A DNA stretch of 64,000 nucleotides from Amycolatopsis sp. EV170708-02-1 (GTDB lineage Bacteria > Actinomycetota > Actinomycetes > Mycobacteriales > Pseudonocardiaceae): the NCBI RefSeq assembly GCF_022479115.1, contig NZ_CP092497.1, forward strand, positions 4,960,001-5,024,000, written 5' to 3'. The notes under the pieces are model-generated. The model saw nothing but the letters and a program-made list of their open reading frames with translations, made no database searches and had not been told where the DNA came from. Every line of letters starts with the position of its first letter. Position 1 is the stretch's first letter. Of this stretch, positions 34,169 through 42,567 are shown in pieces. Made by a program: the position numbers and the translations under genes.

Positions 34169-35823
34169 ACGTCGCCGGGCCCCGGGTTGGCCGGATCCGT
34201 CTCGCCACCGAAGTGGTGCAGGACGCCCCACACCGCGTTGAGCGCCGTCTGCACCGCGCCTTCGGCCCAGCCCGCCGTCCAGGAGACGTCGTCGCCCGCC
34301 AGGAAGAGGCCGCGGTGGCGCTCTTCCAGCCGGTCCTGTTTGAAGTGGGTGAACAGCCGGTGCTGGTAGCGGTAGTGGCCGGGCAGGTTGGCCTTGAACG
34401 CGCCCATGAAATGCGGTTCGGCCTCCCAGGACACGGTCACCGGGTCGCCGATGATGTGCCGCCGGACGTCGACGCCGGGGTAGATCTCCTTCAGCGACTG
34501 CAACATCACCTCGACGCGCTCGGACACCGAAAGCGGCAGCCACTTCAGCGAATCGTCGGCCCAGGTGTAGGACAGGCAGATCACCGCGGGCGCGTCCGGA
34601 TCGTCGCCGAGCAGATAGGTGCCGCGAGGCATGCGGTCGGTCAACGTCATGCTCATCGTGTCGCGACCGGTCGCCGGGTCCTTGTCGAGCCAGAACGGCC
34701 GGTCCACCGGGACGAAGACCTTCGAGGACTCCATGTAGTGCGTGCGCTCGATCGCCGTCCAGTGGTCGATCGGGAACAGCGCCTCGTCGCATTCGATCTT
34801 CGACAGCAGCATCCAGCTCTGCGCGGTGAACACCGCCGCCGGATAGGTGCGGATGCGGCCTTCGGTGTCGGTCACGGTGATGTTGTTCGGCGCGGTCCGG
34901 TGCAGCCGGGCGACGCCGGGGTTCGGGCTCCCGCCGTGCAGCGAGCTCAAACTCGTTCCGGCGGGCCAGAACGCGATGTCCTCGGGCGCGTGTTCCCACA
35001 GCCGCAACGGAAGCCGCCTGCTGCCGCCGACGATGCTGCGGTGTTCGTCGTCTGCGCCGGTGTAGACCACCCGCAGGATCTCCAGGATGGAGTTCGGGAA
35101 GTCGGTGTCCCAGCCGCCGGTGCCGAAGCCCACCTGTCCGAAGATCTCGCGGTCGCGGAAGGACGCGAACGCGGGCGAATCGCAGAGGAAACCGTAGAAG
35201 GTCTGGCTGTCCAGCTTCGGGACGAGCTCGTTCCAGAGCCGCTTGATCGTCTTCACGTCGCGGTCGCGGATCGCCTTCTGCATCTCGGTGAACGCGGCCT
35301 GCTCGGAAAGCGTGCTGTCCCAGGCGGCCGCGACCTTGCCGAAGACGGCGGGAAGTTCGTCGGCCGTGCGCGCGTAGTGGCTCTCCCCTTTGAGATCGAC
35401 GACGGTGCTCGGCGTGCCCGGCGCCAGCGGGTTCGGGAACGGCGTGGTCTCCAGGCCGACCTTGTCGATGTAGTGGAACAGCGCGGTCGACGCCGGCGGG
35501 AAGCGCATCGCGCCCATCTCGGCGACGACGTCGTCCGGACAGCCGGGGAAGTTCACCGTGCGCAGGCGGCCGCCGATCTCGGCGATCTCGTACACGACCG
35601 GGCGCAGGCCGAGTTTCATCAGTTCGTACGCGGTGACGATGCCCGAGAGGCCGCCGCCGATCACCGCCACCTCGGTGCCGTGCCGCTCCGCCGGCAGGGA
35701 GCCGAGCCCGGCGGGGTGGGCGAGGAAATCGTCGTAGGCGAACGGGAAATCGGGGCCGAACATGGTGATCGGGCGGTCCGCCGGTTCGTCGTGGTGGATC
35801 GCGGTCGGGAGGGCGGAGGTCAT
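34132..35823 (-). CDS. Flavin amino acid 2-monooxygenase, DavB-like
   Basis: 563 residues. The N-terminal FAD motif AVIGGGLSGIVTAYEL and GGRLRTVNFPG, with an arginine for substrate carboxylate (EMGAMRFPP), mark the amine oxidase / amino acid monooxygenase family. Length and partner match lysine 2-monooxygenase (DavB) and the related arginine and aromatic enzymes, which turn an L-amino acid into the one-carbon-shorter amide plus CO2. The ATG overlaps the amidase stop (ATGA), so the two are coupled. C-terminal FLAGDDVSWTAGWAEGA is the conserved flavin-binding end. The substrate, lysine or arginine, is not decided by sequence alone. Confidence 0.9.
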   Translation of the reverse strand: MTSALPTAIHHDEPADRPITMFGPDFPFAYDDFLAHPAGLGSLPAERHGTEVAVIGGGLSGIVTAYELMKLGLRPVVYEIAEIGGRLRTVNFPGCPDDVVAEMGAMRFPPASTALFHYIDKVGLETTPFPNPLAPGTPSTVVDLKGESHYARTADELPAVFGKVAAAWDSTLSEQAAFTEMQKAIRDRDVKTIKRLWNELVPKLDSQTFYGFLCDSPAFASFRDREIFGQVGFGTGGWDTDFPNSILEILRVVYTGADDEHRSIVGGSRRLPLRLWEHAPEDIAFWPAGTSLSSLHGGSPNPGVARLHRTAPNNITVTDTEGRIRTYPAAVFTAQSWMLLSKIECDEALFPIDHWTAIERTHYMESSKVFVPVDRPFWLDKDPATGRDTMSMTLTDRMPRGTYLLGDDPDAPAVICLSYTWADDSLKWLPLSVSERVEVMLQSLKEIYPGVDVRRHIIGDPVTVSWEAEPHFMGAFKANLPGHYRYQHRLFTHFKQDRLEERHRGLFLAGDDVSWTAGWAEGAVQTALNAVWGVLHHFGGETDPANPGPGDVYDDIAPVELPD

Positions 35824-36575
35824 GCGGGAAGTCCTCGGTACAGATCGGGCCGTCGGTCGGCCAGGTGGGTGTTCTCCAGTCGCGACGCGACGAGCGCGTC
35901 ACGGGTGACTTCGGCGCTGATCAGCTCCGGACCGGCGCCCGCCCGGGCGAGCACCTCACCGGTCGGGGCGACGACGCAGGATCGGCCGCAGTAGGTCAGT
36001 TCCTGTTCGGTGTCGCACCGGTTCGCGTACGCGACGAACAGCTGGCTCTCGTAGGCGCGGGCGGGCACCAGCGTGTCCGCGACCAGTTCGTACGGGCTCA
36101 TCAGCGCGGTCGGCACCACGAGCAGCTCGGTCCCGGCCAGCGCGTGCGCTCGCACCAGCTCGGGGAACTCGACGTCGTAGCAGATCAGCAGGCCGATCCG
36201 GAGTCCGTCGAGCTCCGCCTGCACGACCGCCTCGGCGCCCGGCTCGAACCAGTCGCGGTCGATGTCGCCGAACAGATGGGTCTTGCGGTAGTTCGCCAGG
36301 CGCTGCCCGTCGCGGCCGATCAGCTGGACGCTGTTGTACACGCGGCCGCCGTCGGACTCGGGGTATCCGTAGGCCAGCGCGACGCCGGATTCCCTTGCCA
36401 GCGCCGACATTCGGGCCGCTGTCGGGCCGTCGGCCGGCTCGGCGAGCTCGTGCGTCCGGGCGCCGATGTGGTAGCCGGTCGTGATCATCTCGGCGGCGAT
36501 CACGAGATCGGCGCCCGACGCCTCGACGGCGGACGGCAGCTCGGCATACGAGCCCTGGTGGACGGCGACCCTCAT
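35820..36575 (-). CDS. Omega-amidase of the nitrilase superfamily, DavA-like
   Basis: 251 residues. The nitrilase triad is Glu in IAAEMITTGY, Lys in NYRKTHLFGD and Cys in LLICYDVEFPE. The stretches AEPADGPTAA, YGYPESDG and YNSVQLIGRDG closely resemble Pseudomonas 5-aminovaleramidase (DavA). It would hydrolyse the amide made by the coupled monooxygenase: 5-aminovaleramide from lysine, or 4-guanidinobutyramide from arginine. Neither a davT/davD pair nor a CoA ligase is in the window, so the fate of the acid is unclear. It is the first gene of the operon. Confidence 0.92.
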   Translation of the reverse strand: MRVAVHQGSYAELPSAVEASGADLVIAAEMITTGYHIGARTHELAEPADGPTAARMSALARESGVALAYGYPESDGGRVYNSVQLIGRDGQRLANYRKTHLFGDIDRDWFEPGAEAVVQAELDGLRIGLLICYDVEFPELVRAHALAGTELLVVPTALMSPYELVADTLVPARAYESQLFVAYANRCDTEQELTYCGRSCVVAPTGEVLARAGAGPELISAEVTRDALVASRLENTHLADRRPDLYRGLPA

Positions 36576-36693
36576 ACCGACGACGATATCCGCCGCTTCG
36601 ATGCACCGATAAGAGTGAATCGTTGCGCAAGATATTGGCAGACCGGCGAGTCAGTGCACCATCACGCAATCCAGCGGCGATCTGTTGTCCGGA

Positions 36694-38729
36694 TCACCCG
36701 CCCGGCGGCGGCTCCTCCGCGTGATCGTCCGCCCAGCCGAGCGCCTCGGCGATCGCCTTCTCCGCGATGGCCGACATCGTCGACATGTAAGTACCGCTGA
36801 CGTGGTTGTCGTCGAGGTAGACGAGCACGTTGCCGATCACCGGCGGGCAGACCTCGGCCGTGCAGAAGTAGTCGCTGAAGTCGACGAAACGCACGTTCGG
36901 CGGCAGATCCGGCAGCGCCTCGTACGGCGGCTCCGCCGCATAGAGGTCGTAGCGCGGCGTGGCGCAGTCGGGCGAATCCGCGCCGCGGCTCTCGACGCAC
37001 GCCGACGGCGACTGGCCGAAGCGCGGGTTGTCCCGGACCGCCAGCACCGGGATCCCCACCTCGTCGACCTTGCGCCACTGCGCGATGTACCCGGCGGGAA
37101 CCCGTTCTTCGACACCGACCTTCACGTCCCTGGTGCCGATCGTCATCACCGCGTCGGGCCGGGTGGTGACGATCTCGTCCACCACGGCGGTGTTCCAGTC
37201 GATGCAGGACTGATCGCCAGGTACGGCGTCGGAGTCGGTGGAGAACGGGCAGCCGCCACGAAGGATCGACGTGACCTCCCAGTTCTTCTTTTCGGCGATC
37301 GGGAGGAGAGCACCGAGGAACTGCCCCGCGTGCGAGTCGCCGGCGACGACGATCCTCCGGGTGGGATGCCCGGTGGTCTGCGAGGTGCAGACTTCGAGAT
37401 CGGCGTTACGCGGCGAGACTCCGCACCGGGCCGGGTCGATCCCCGCCCAGTCTTCGGACACCGCGACGAACGACGGGACGAGCGCGGCGTCGGCGGCCCC
37501 CCAGTAGGAGAACCCTCGGTGTGCGCGAGCGCGCCGGGATGATCCGGGTCGTCGACCGCGATCGAGTAGTTCTCCGCCTGGCTCACGCTCACCCACTGCC
37601 AGGCGCCCGTCGCGGCGAGCACGGCCGCGAGTGTCGCGGCACCGAACCGGTACGCGCCCCACCGGTTCCCGGCCCCGATCGCGGAAACCCGGACCGGCTT
37701 CTCGACGAGATGATGGGTCAGCACGGCGAGGACGAACGCCAGCGCGATGATCACCGCGCCGCCGCGCAGGCCGACCTCTTCCCGGTCACGCGCGACGAGG
37801 TAGAAGACCAGGACCGGCCAGTGCCACAGGTAGAGCGCGTAACTGAGGTCGCCCAGGTACTTCAGTGGGCGGCTGCTGAGGAAACGGTCGGCGCCGCCCC
37901 GGAACGCGGTGTCCCCCGCCAGGATCACCAGCGCGGCCGACAGCGTCGGCCACAGCGCGAGATACCCGGGGAAGACCGTCCCGACCTGGAGCACCAGCCC
38001 GCAGGCAACGAGCCCGGCGACCCCGGCCCAGCCGAACACGACCCGCGCCGGCCGGGGCACCTGGATCCGGTCGATGAGCAAAGCGAGCAAGCCACCGAGC
38101 GCGAATTCCCAAATCCGCGTCAGCGAATCGAAGTACGCCAGCGGCTGATCGACGGCGGTCAGCCACACCGAGTATGCGAGCGACGCCGCGAACACCACGC
38201 CGAGGGTTGTGGACAGCAGCGGAAGCACGGTGCGGCCCGCCCGCTTGGCGATCAGGAGCACCAGCCCGACCAGCAACGGCCAGACCACGTAGAACTGCCC
38301 CTGGATCGACAACGACCAGAAATGCTGGACGACGCTCGCCGAATTGTGCTGCGCGAAGTAGTCGGCGGAATCCGCCGCCAGCTGCCAGTTCTCCAGGTAC
38401 AGCGCGGAGGCGACGACCTCCTTGATCGTCTGGAACCAGCGGTTCTGCGGCAGCAGCACCATGCTCACCGCGACGACCAGCAGCAGCACGGTGAGCGCGG
38501 CCGGGAACAGCCGCTTGATCATCCGGCCCCACATCGGCCGGTATTCGATCCGCCCGCGCGCCGCCGCGCGATAGAGCTGTCCGGTGACAAGGAACCCGGA
38601 GATCAGGAAGAACGCGTCGACGCCGCCGGAGATCCGGCCGAGCCACACGTGGTAGACGACCACCAGCACACACGCGAGCGCCCGCAGTCCCTGGATTTCC
38701 GGGCGGAACCGCCGCTCCGTCTCCCGCAC
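36694..38729 (-). pseudogene. OafA-type acyltransferase with SGNH domain, frameshifted at about 37513
   Basis: The N-terminal half (GTG 38729) is an Acyltransferase_3 membrane domain of about ten segments: FRPEIQGLRALACVLVVVYH, GGVDAFFLISGFLVTG and LGDLSYALYLWHWP. It runs in frame to about 37513. The expected C-terminal SGNH domain then continues one frame over, from FSYWGAADAALVPS to the stop at 36694. It has IVVAGDSHAGQF (block I) and DDNHVSGTYM (block V). Adding one G in the GGG run (minus strand) near 37513 restores a ~678-residue protein, the usual OafA length. It would O-acylate cell-surface glycan or a metabolite. Either a true frameshift or a homopolymer base-calling error is possible. 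Confidence 0.85.
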
Positions 38730-38800
38730 ACAACCACCACCATGATCACCGTCCGCCGACGGGCCGGGACCCTACGGGAGGAAGCTGTGAGCAAGCTATG

Positions 38801-38852
38801 CCCCTCGTGAGTGGCGAGGACGGTTAGAACCGTCTTCGCCACTCACGAGGGG
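38801..38852. repeat. Intergenic palindrome, family A copy 3
   Basis: 25-bp arms around AG, as copy 1 except for one C-to-T change in the right arm that leaves a G-U pair in RNA. It lies beyond the DinB gene stop (38862) and next to a 7-codon ORF (38787-38810) with a GGGAGG ribosome site, whose stop falls inside the left arm. Confidence 0.85.
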
Positions 38853-38861
38853 GCGAGCGGG

Positions 38862-39425
38862 TCAGGTCGACTTCTGGCCGTCGATGCTCTCCCGCAGGAT
38901 GTCGGCATGGCCCGCGTGCTGCGCGGTCTCGGCGATGACGTGCGCGAGCACCCGCCGCACGCTGCGCACCGCGCCCGGCGGGTTCCAGGGCGCCTCCGGC
39001 AGCGGATGCGTCAGGGAAAGGTCCGGGATCGACGAGACGATCTCCGTCGTCCGCGCGGCCACCTCCTCGTAGCGCGCGAGGATCCCCGCGAGGGTGTCGC
39101 CGGGCAGCATCCTGAAGTTGTTCTGGTGGTCGATCGCCCACTGCGGGAACTCACGGGCGGTCCCGGCGCCGATGTCCGCCCAGGTGACGCCTTCCGGCAG
39201 GTCGTAGGTCATCGCGGACGGACCCTCGACCACGAAACGCAGCCACATCTCCTCGATCGAGGCGACGTGTTTGATCAGTCCGCCGAGGCTCAGCTCGCTG
39301 ACCGTCGGATGCGCGTCGAGCTGCTCGTCCGTGAGTCCCTGGACGGTGGTGGTCAGCGTGGCACGGACGGTGTCGAGGGCTTCGAGCAGGTCGGCGCGCT
39401 CGGCGTCGAGGATGGTGGCGGTCAT
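38862..39425 (-). CDS. DinB-fold protein (DUF664, mycothiol-transferase type)
   Basis: 187 residues from the ATG at 39425, behind GGAGG; the earlier in-frame start at 39455 has no ribosome site. A four-helix DinB bundle is suggested by three metal-type histidines: LIKHVASIEEMW and, near the end, HVIAETAQHAGHAD. Actinobacterial DUF664 proteins are often thiol (mycothiol)-dependent transferases or detoxifiers. It is divergent from a WYL regulator across 83 bp, its likely controller. Confidence 0.9.
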   Translation of the reverse strand: MTATILDAERADLLEALDTVRATLTTTVQGLTDEQLDAHPTVSELSLGGLIKHVASIEEMWLRFVVEGPSAMTYDLPEGVTWADIGAGTAREFPQWAIDHQNNFRMLPGDTLAGILARYEEVAARTTEIVSSIPDLSLTHPLPEAPWNPPGAVRSVRRVLAHVIAETAQHAGHADILRESIDGQKST

Positions 39426-39508
39426 CGGGCCCTCCGTGTTGTCGTTTTCTGGCACGAGACGACTCTCGCAGGAGTAGAGGACAGGTTGTGGCCGCTACTT
39501 GAGGCAAT

Positions 39509-40465
39509 ATGGAAAACATGCCGAAGACCTCCGCGCGACTGCTGTCGATGCTCTCGTTGCTGCAGGCCCGTCGCGACTGGCCGGGAGCGCTGCTGGCCGA
39601 GCGGCTCGACATCAGCCCGCGCACCGTGCGGCGCGACGTCGACAGGCTTCGCGAGCTCGGCTACCCCATCGCCACCATCAAGGGACCGGACGGCGGGTAC
39701 CGGCTCGACGCCGGATCCGAGCTGCCACCGCTGTTGTTCGACGACGATCAGGCGGTCGCGCTGGCCATCGCGCTCCAGATCGCCACCACCAGCGGCGCGG
39801 GGATCGAAGAGGCGGCGATGCGGGCGCTGCACACAGTCCGTCAGGTGATGCCCTCGCGGCTGCGGCGCCGCATCGACACGGTGCGGGTCACCGCCGTCGA
39901 ATCGCCCGCGAGCCGCTCGGAGCCCCGTGTCGACGGCGACGTCCTGCTCGCGCTCGGCGCGGCGGTGCACGCCCGCGAGGTGCTGCGATTCGACTACGCG
40001 GACGCGCGGCGCCGGGCCGAACCGCATCACCTCGTCACCTGGCACGGCCGCTGGTATCTCGTCGCCTGGGATCTGGATCGCGCGGATTGGCGCACCTTCC
40101 GCGCCGACCGGATCTCTCCGCGCACCCCGACCGGCCCGCGGTTCACGCCGCGTGAACTGCCGGTCCCCGACGTCGCCACCTTCGTCGCGAGCCGGTTCCG
40201 CGGCTCGTCCGAATCCGGCGAGTGGCCGTGCCGTGGGGAAGTCGTCCTCGATCTCCCGGCGGCCACGGTGTCCCACTACGTCCGCGACGGTGTCGTGGAA
40301 GAACTCGGGCCGGAGAGGTGCCGCCTGGTGCTCGGGTCCTGGTCGTGGGCCGGGCTCGCGGCGAGTATCGGCCGGTTCGACGCCGACATCGAGGTCATCG
40401 GGCCGCCCGAACTGCGGGAGGCGTTCGCCGTCCTGGCCCGCCGATACACGAAGGCCTCCCGCTGA
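39509..40465 (+). CDS. YafY-type HTH-WYL transcriptional regulator
   Basis: 318 residues (ATG 39509, or 39518). The N-terminal HTH (ALLAERLDISPRTVRRDVDR, then GGYRLDAG) is followed by a WYL domain (LRFDYADARR, VTWHGRWYLVAWDLDR) and a C-terminal WCX extension. WYL domains bind ligands, often nucleic acid or nucleotides, and control stress and defence genes. Being divergent from the DinB-like gene, it most likely regulates it. Confidence 0.92.
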   Translation: MENMPKTSARLLSMLSLLQARRDWPGALLAERLDISPRTVRRDVDRLRELGYPIATIKGPDGGYRLDAGSELPPLLFDDDQAVALAIALQIATTSGAGIEEAAMRALHTVRQVMPSRLRRRIDTVRVTAVESPASRSEPRVDGDVLLALGAAVHAREVLRFDYADARRRAEPHHLVTWHGRWYLVAWDLDRADWRTFRADRISPRTPTGPRFTPRELPVPDVATFVASRFRGSSESGEWPCRGEVVLDLPAATVSHYVRDGVVEELGPERCRLVLGSWSWAGLAASIGRFDADIEVIGPPELREAFAVLARRYTKASR

Positions 40466-40551
40466 ACACGGGGTACGACGCCGGGCCCGCCCAGGGTCTG
40501 GGGGCGATGCCCGACGCCGTCGACCGCCCGAGGTCCGGAGGCGGCGCCCTC

Positions 40552-40581
40552 CGGTACCGGTCCGCCCGGGATCCGGTACCG
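40552..40581. terminator. Hairpin between WYL and monooxygenase genes
   Basis: CGGTACCGG (40552-40560) and CCGGTACCG (40573-40581) form a 9-bp stem with a 12-nt loop in the 127-bp convergent gap. A GC-rich GGAGG/CCTCC pairing lies just before it. The rest of the gap shows nothing. Confidence 0.5.
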
Positions 40582-40592
40582 AAGTCTCCAAG

Positions 40593-42410
40593 TCACGACT
40601 TGTGGTGGACCTCCTGGAGCCCGAACACGGGCGTCGGGATGCCCTCGTAGCGCGCTTTCAGCTGCAGCGCGAGGTAGAGGGAGTAGTGCCGCGACTGGTG
40701 CAGGTTCCCGCCGTGGAACCACAGGCCTTCCTGCCGGGTGGGCTTCCACATGTTGCGCTGCTCCCCCTCCCACGGCCCGGGGTCCTTCGTCGTCCCGGAG
40801 CCCAGGCCCCAGCATTTGCCAACGCGGTCCGCGGTCTCCTGCCCGACGAGGTCCGCGACCCAGCCGTTCATCGAGCCGTAGCCGGTGGCGTAGACGACGA
40901 GATCCGCCTTCAGTTCCGTGCCGTCGGACAGCACCACCGCGTCACGCGTCAGATGGTCGACCTGGCCGTGGGCGAGTTTGATCTTCCCGTCGGCGACCAG
41001 CTCCGACGCGCCGACGTCGATGTAGTAGCCGGAGCCGCGGCGCAGGTACTTCAGGAACAGACCGGATCCGTCGTCGCCCCAGTCGTGCTGGAACCCGGCC
41101 GCTTCCAGCCGCGCGTAGAAGTCCTTGTCCCGCTCGCGGATCGCGTCGTACACCGGGATCTGGAACTGCGGCATGATCCGGTACGGGATCGACGCGAAGA
41201 TCATGTCCGCCTTGTCGGTGGTGATCCCCGAGCGCACCGCGCGTTCCGAATACAGGTCGCCGAGGCCCAGGTCCATCAGCGAATCCGACTTCACCACATG
41301 CGTCGACGACCGCTGCACCATGGTGACGTCGGCGCCGTGTTCCCACAGCGCCGCGCAGATGTCGTGCGCGGAGTTGTTGGAGCCGACCACGACCGCCTTC
41401 TTGCCGGCGTAGGCATCCGGGCCCGGGTGCTGGGACGAATGGTGCTGATCGCCCTCGAACACGTCCATTCCGGGGAACGACGGGAGATTCGGCTTACCGG
41501 ACATCCCGGTCGCGAACACGACGTGCCGCGGGGTGAGCACCAGTTCCTCGCCCTCGCGGACGACGGTCACCAGCCACTGCTCCTTTTCCTCGTCCCAGGA
41601 CGCCGAGGTGACCTCGGTGCTCGTCCAGTACGGCACCTCCATGAGCCGCGTGTACATCTCGAGCCAGTCGGCGATCTTGTCCTTGGGCGCGAACACCGGC
41701 CAGTTGTCCGGGAACGGCAGATAGGGCAGGTGGTCGTACCAGACCGGGTCGTGCAGGCAGAGGTTCTTGTACCGCTTGCGCCACGAGTCGCCCGGCCGCT
41801 GGTTGCGTTCCAGGACGAGCGTGGGCACGTCGAGCTGCCGCAGCCTGGCGCCGAGCGCGATCCCGCCCTGGCCGCCGCCGATGACGACGACGTACGGCTG
41901 CTGCTCGTAGCCGAGCCGGGTCTTTTCCTCCTCGCGCTTCTCCGCCCACGACTTCCGGCCGCGGACGACGCCGTGCTCGACGCCCTTCGGCCGCTGCTCG
42001 TTGCGACGTTCCTCGAAACCCTTGAGCTCGCGCAGACTGGTCAGCAGGGTCCAGGCGCCTTCGTCCTTCAGCCTCAAGTGGCCCTTCGCGCGACCGGTCG
42101 CGGTTTCGAATTCCAGCCACGCTTCGGTCACGCCGTCGGCTTCGGTCGGTGTCTCGGTCGTGCGGAACCCGGAGGGATCGATCCGGTCGAGGCAGGCGCC
42201 GAGCAGGCCGGCCACCTCGTCGCGGCCTTCGACCGTCTTGATCGTCCAGGTGAAGGCGACCAGGTCACGCCAATAACTGTCGACGGCGAAAAGCGCGGCG
42301 GCGGCTTCGGCGTCGCGAGCGGCGAGGGCCGATTCGAATCGGCTCAGCCAAGCGTCCACCCGAGCCTGCGGCGAGCCCGTCGCCTCGATCCGGTCCACCG
42401 TCTGTGTCAT
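40593..42410 (-). CDS. FMO-like flavin monooxygenase with N-terminal SnoaL-like domain
   Basis: 605 residues from the ATG at 42410 behind AGGAG; the longer open frame upstream is not coding. Residues ~15-140 form a SnoaL/NTF2-like domain (ARVDAWLSRFESALAARDAE). An FAD/NADPH monooxygenase follows: VVVIGGGQGGIALGARL, FPGMDVFEGDQHHSSQH (an FMO-type fingerprint with His in place of Trp), VVVGSNNSAHDIC and VVYATGYGSMN. It probably hydroxylates a small nucleophile or carbonyl substrate. The divergent GAF-domain regulator probably senses the substrate. Confidence 0.93.
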   Translation of the reverse strand: MTQTVDRIEATGSPQARVDAWLSRFESALAARDAEAAAALFAVDSYWRDLVAFTWTIKTVEGRDEVAGLLGACLDRIDPSGFRTTETPTEADGVTEAWLEFETATGRAKGHLRLKDEGAWTLLTSLRELKGFEERRNEQRPKGVEHGVVRGRKSWAEKREEEKTRLGYEQQPYVVVIGGGQGGIALGARLRQLDVPTLVLERNQRPGDSWRKRYKNLCLHDPVWYDHLPYLPFPDNWPVFAPKDKIADWLEMYTRLMEVPYWTSTEVTSASWDEEKEQWLVTVVREGEELVLTPRHVVFATGMSGKPNLPSFPGMDVFEGDQHHSSQHPGPDAYAGKKAVVVGSNNSAHDICAALWEHGADVTMVQRSSTHVVKSDSLMDLGLGDLYSERAVRSGITTDKADMIFASIPYRIMPQFQIPVYDAIRERDKDFYARLEAAGFQHDWGDDGSGLFLKYLRRGSGYYIDVGASELVADGKIKLAHGQVDHLTRDAVVLSDGTELKADLVVYATGYGSMNGWVADLVGQETADRVGKCWGLGSGTTKDPGPWEGEQRNMWKPTRQEGLWFHGGNLHQSRHYSLYLALQLKARYEGIPTPVFGLQEVHHKS

Positions 42411-42479
42411 GGCCACTCCTGAACTTCGGCGTTCGGCTGTTACCCCGATCACACGCCGGGGCCGGGTACGGCGGCAAGG

Positions 42480-42500
42480 GTTGCAGCGAGTTGCAGCGCG
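42480..42500 (+). promoter_or_regulatory. Tandem direct repeat in the monooxygenase/GAF-regulator promoter
   Basis: TTGCAGCG occurs twice exactly 10 bp apart (42481 and 42491), one helical turn. It is upstream of a -10-like TATGCT (about 42529-42534) for the regulator and within the divergent region. It is a candidate activator site. Confidence 0.45.
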
Positions 42501-42567
42501 GCTCCTTGGCGCGTCTCGCCAGCCGGTCCTATGCTGGTCAGTCGACGCGATGGTGCGGAGGTGGCCT

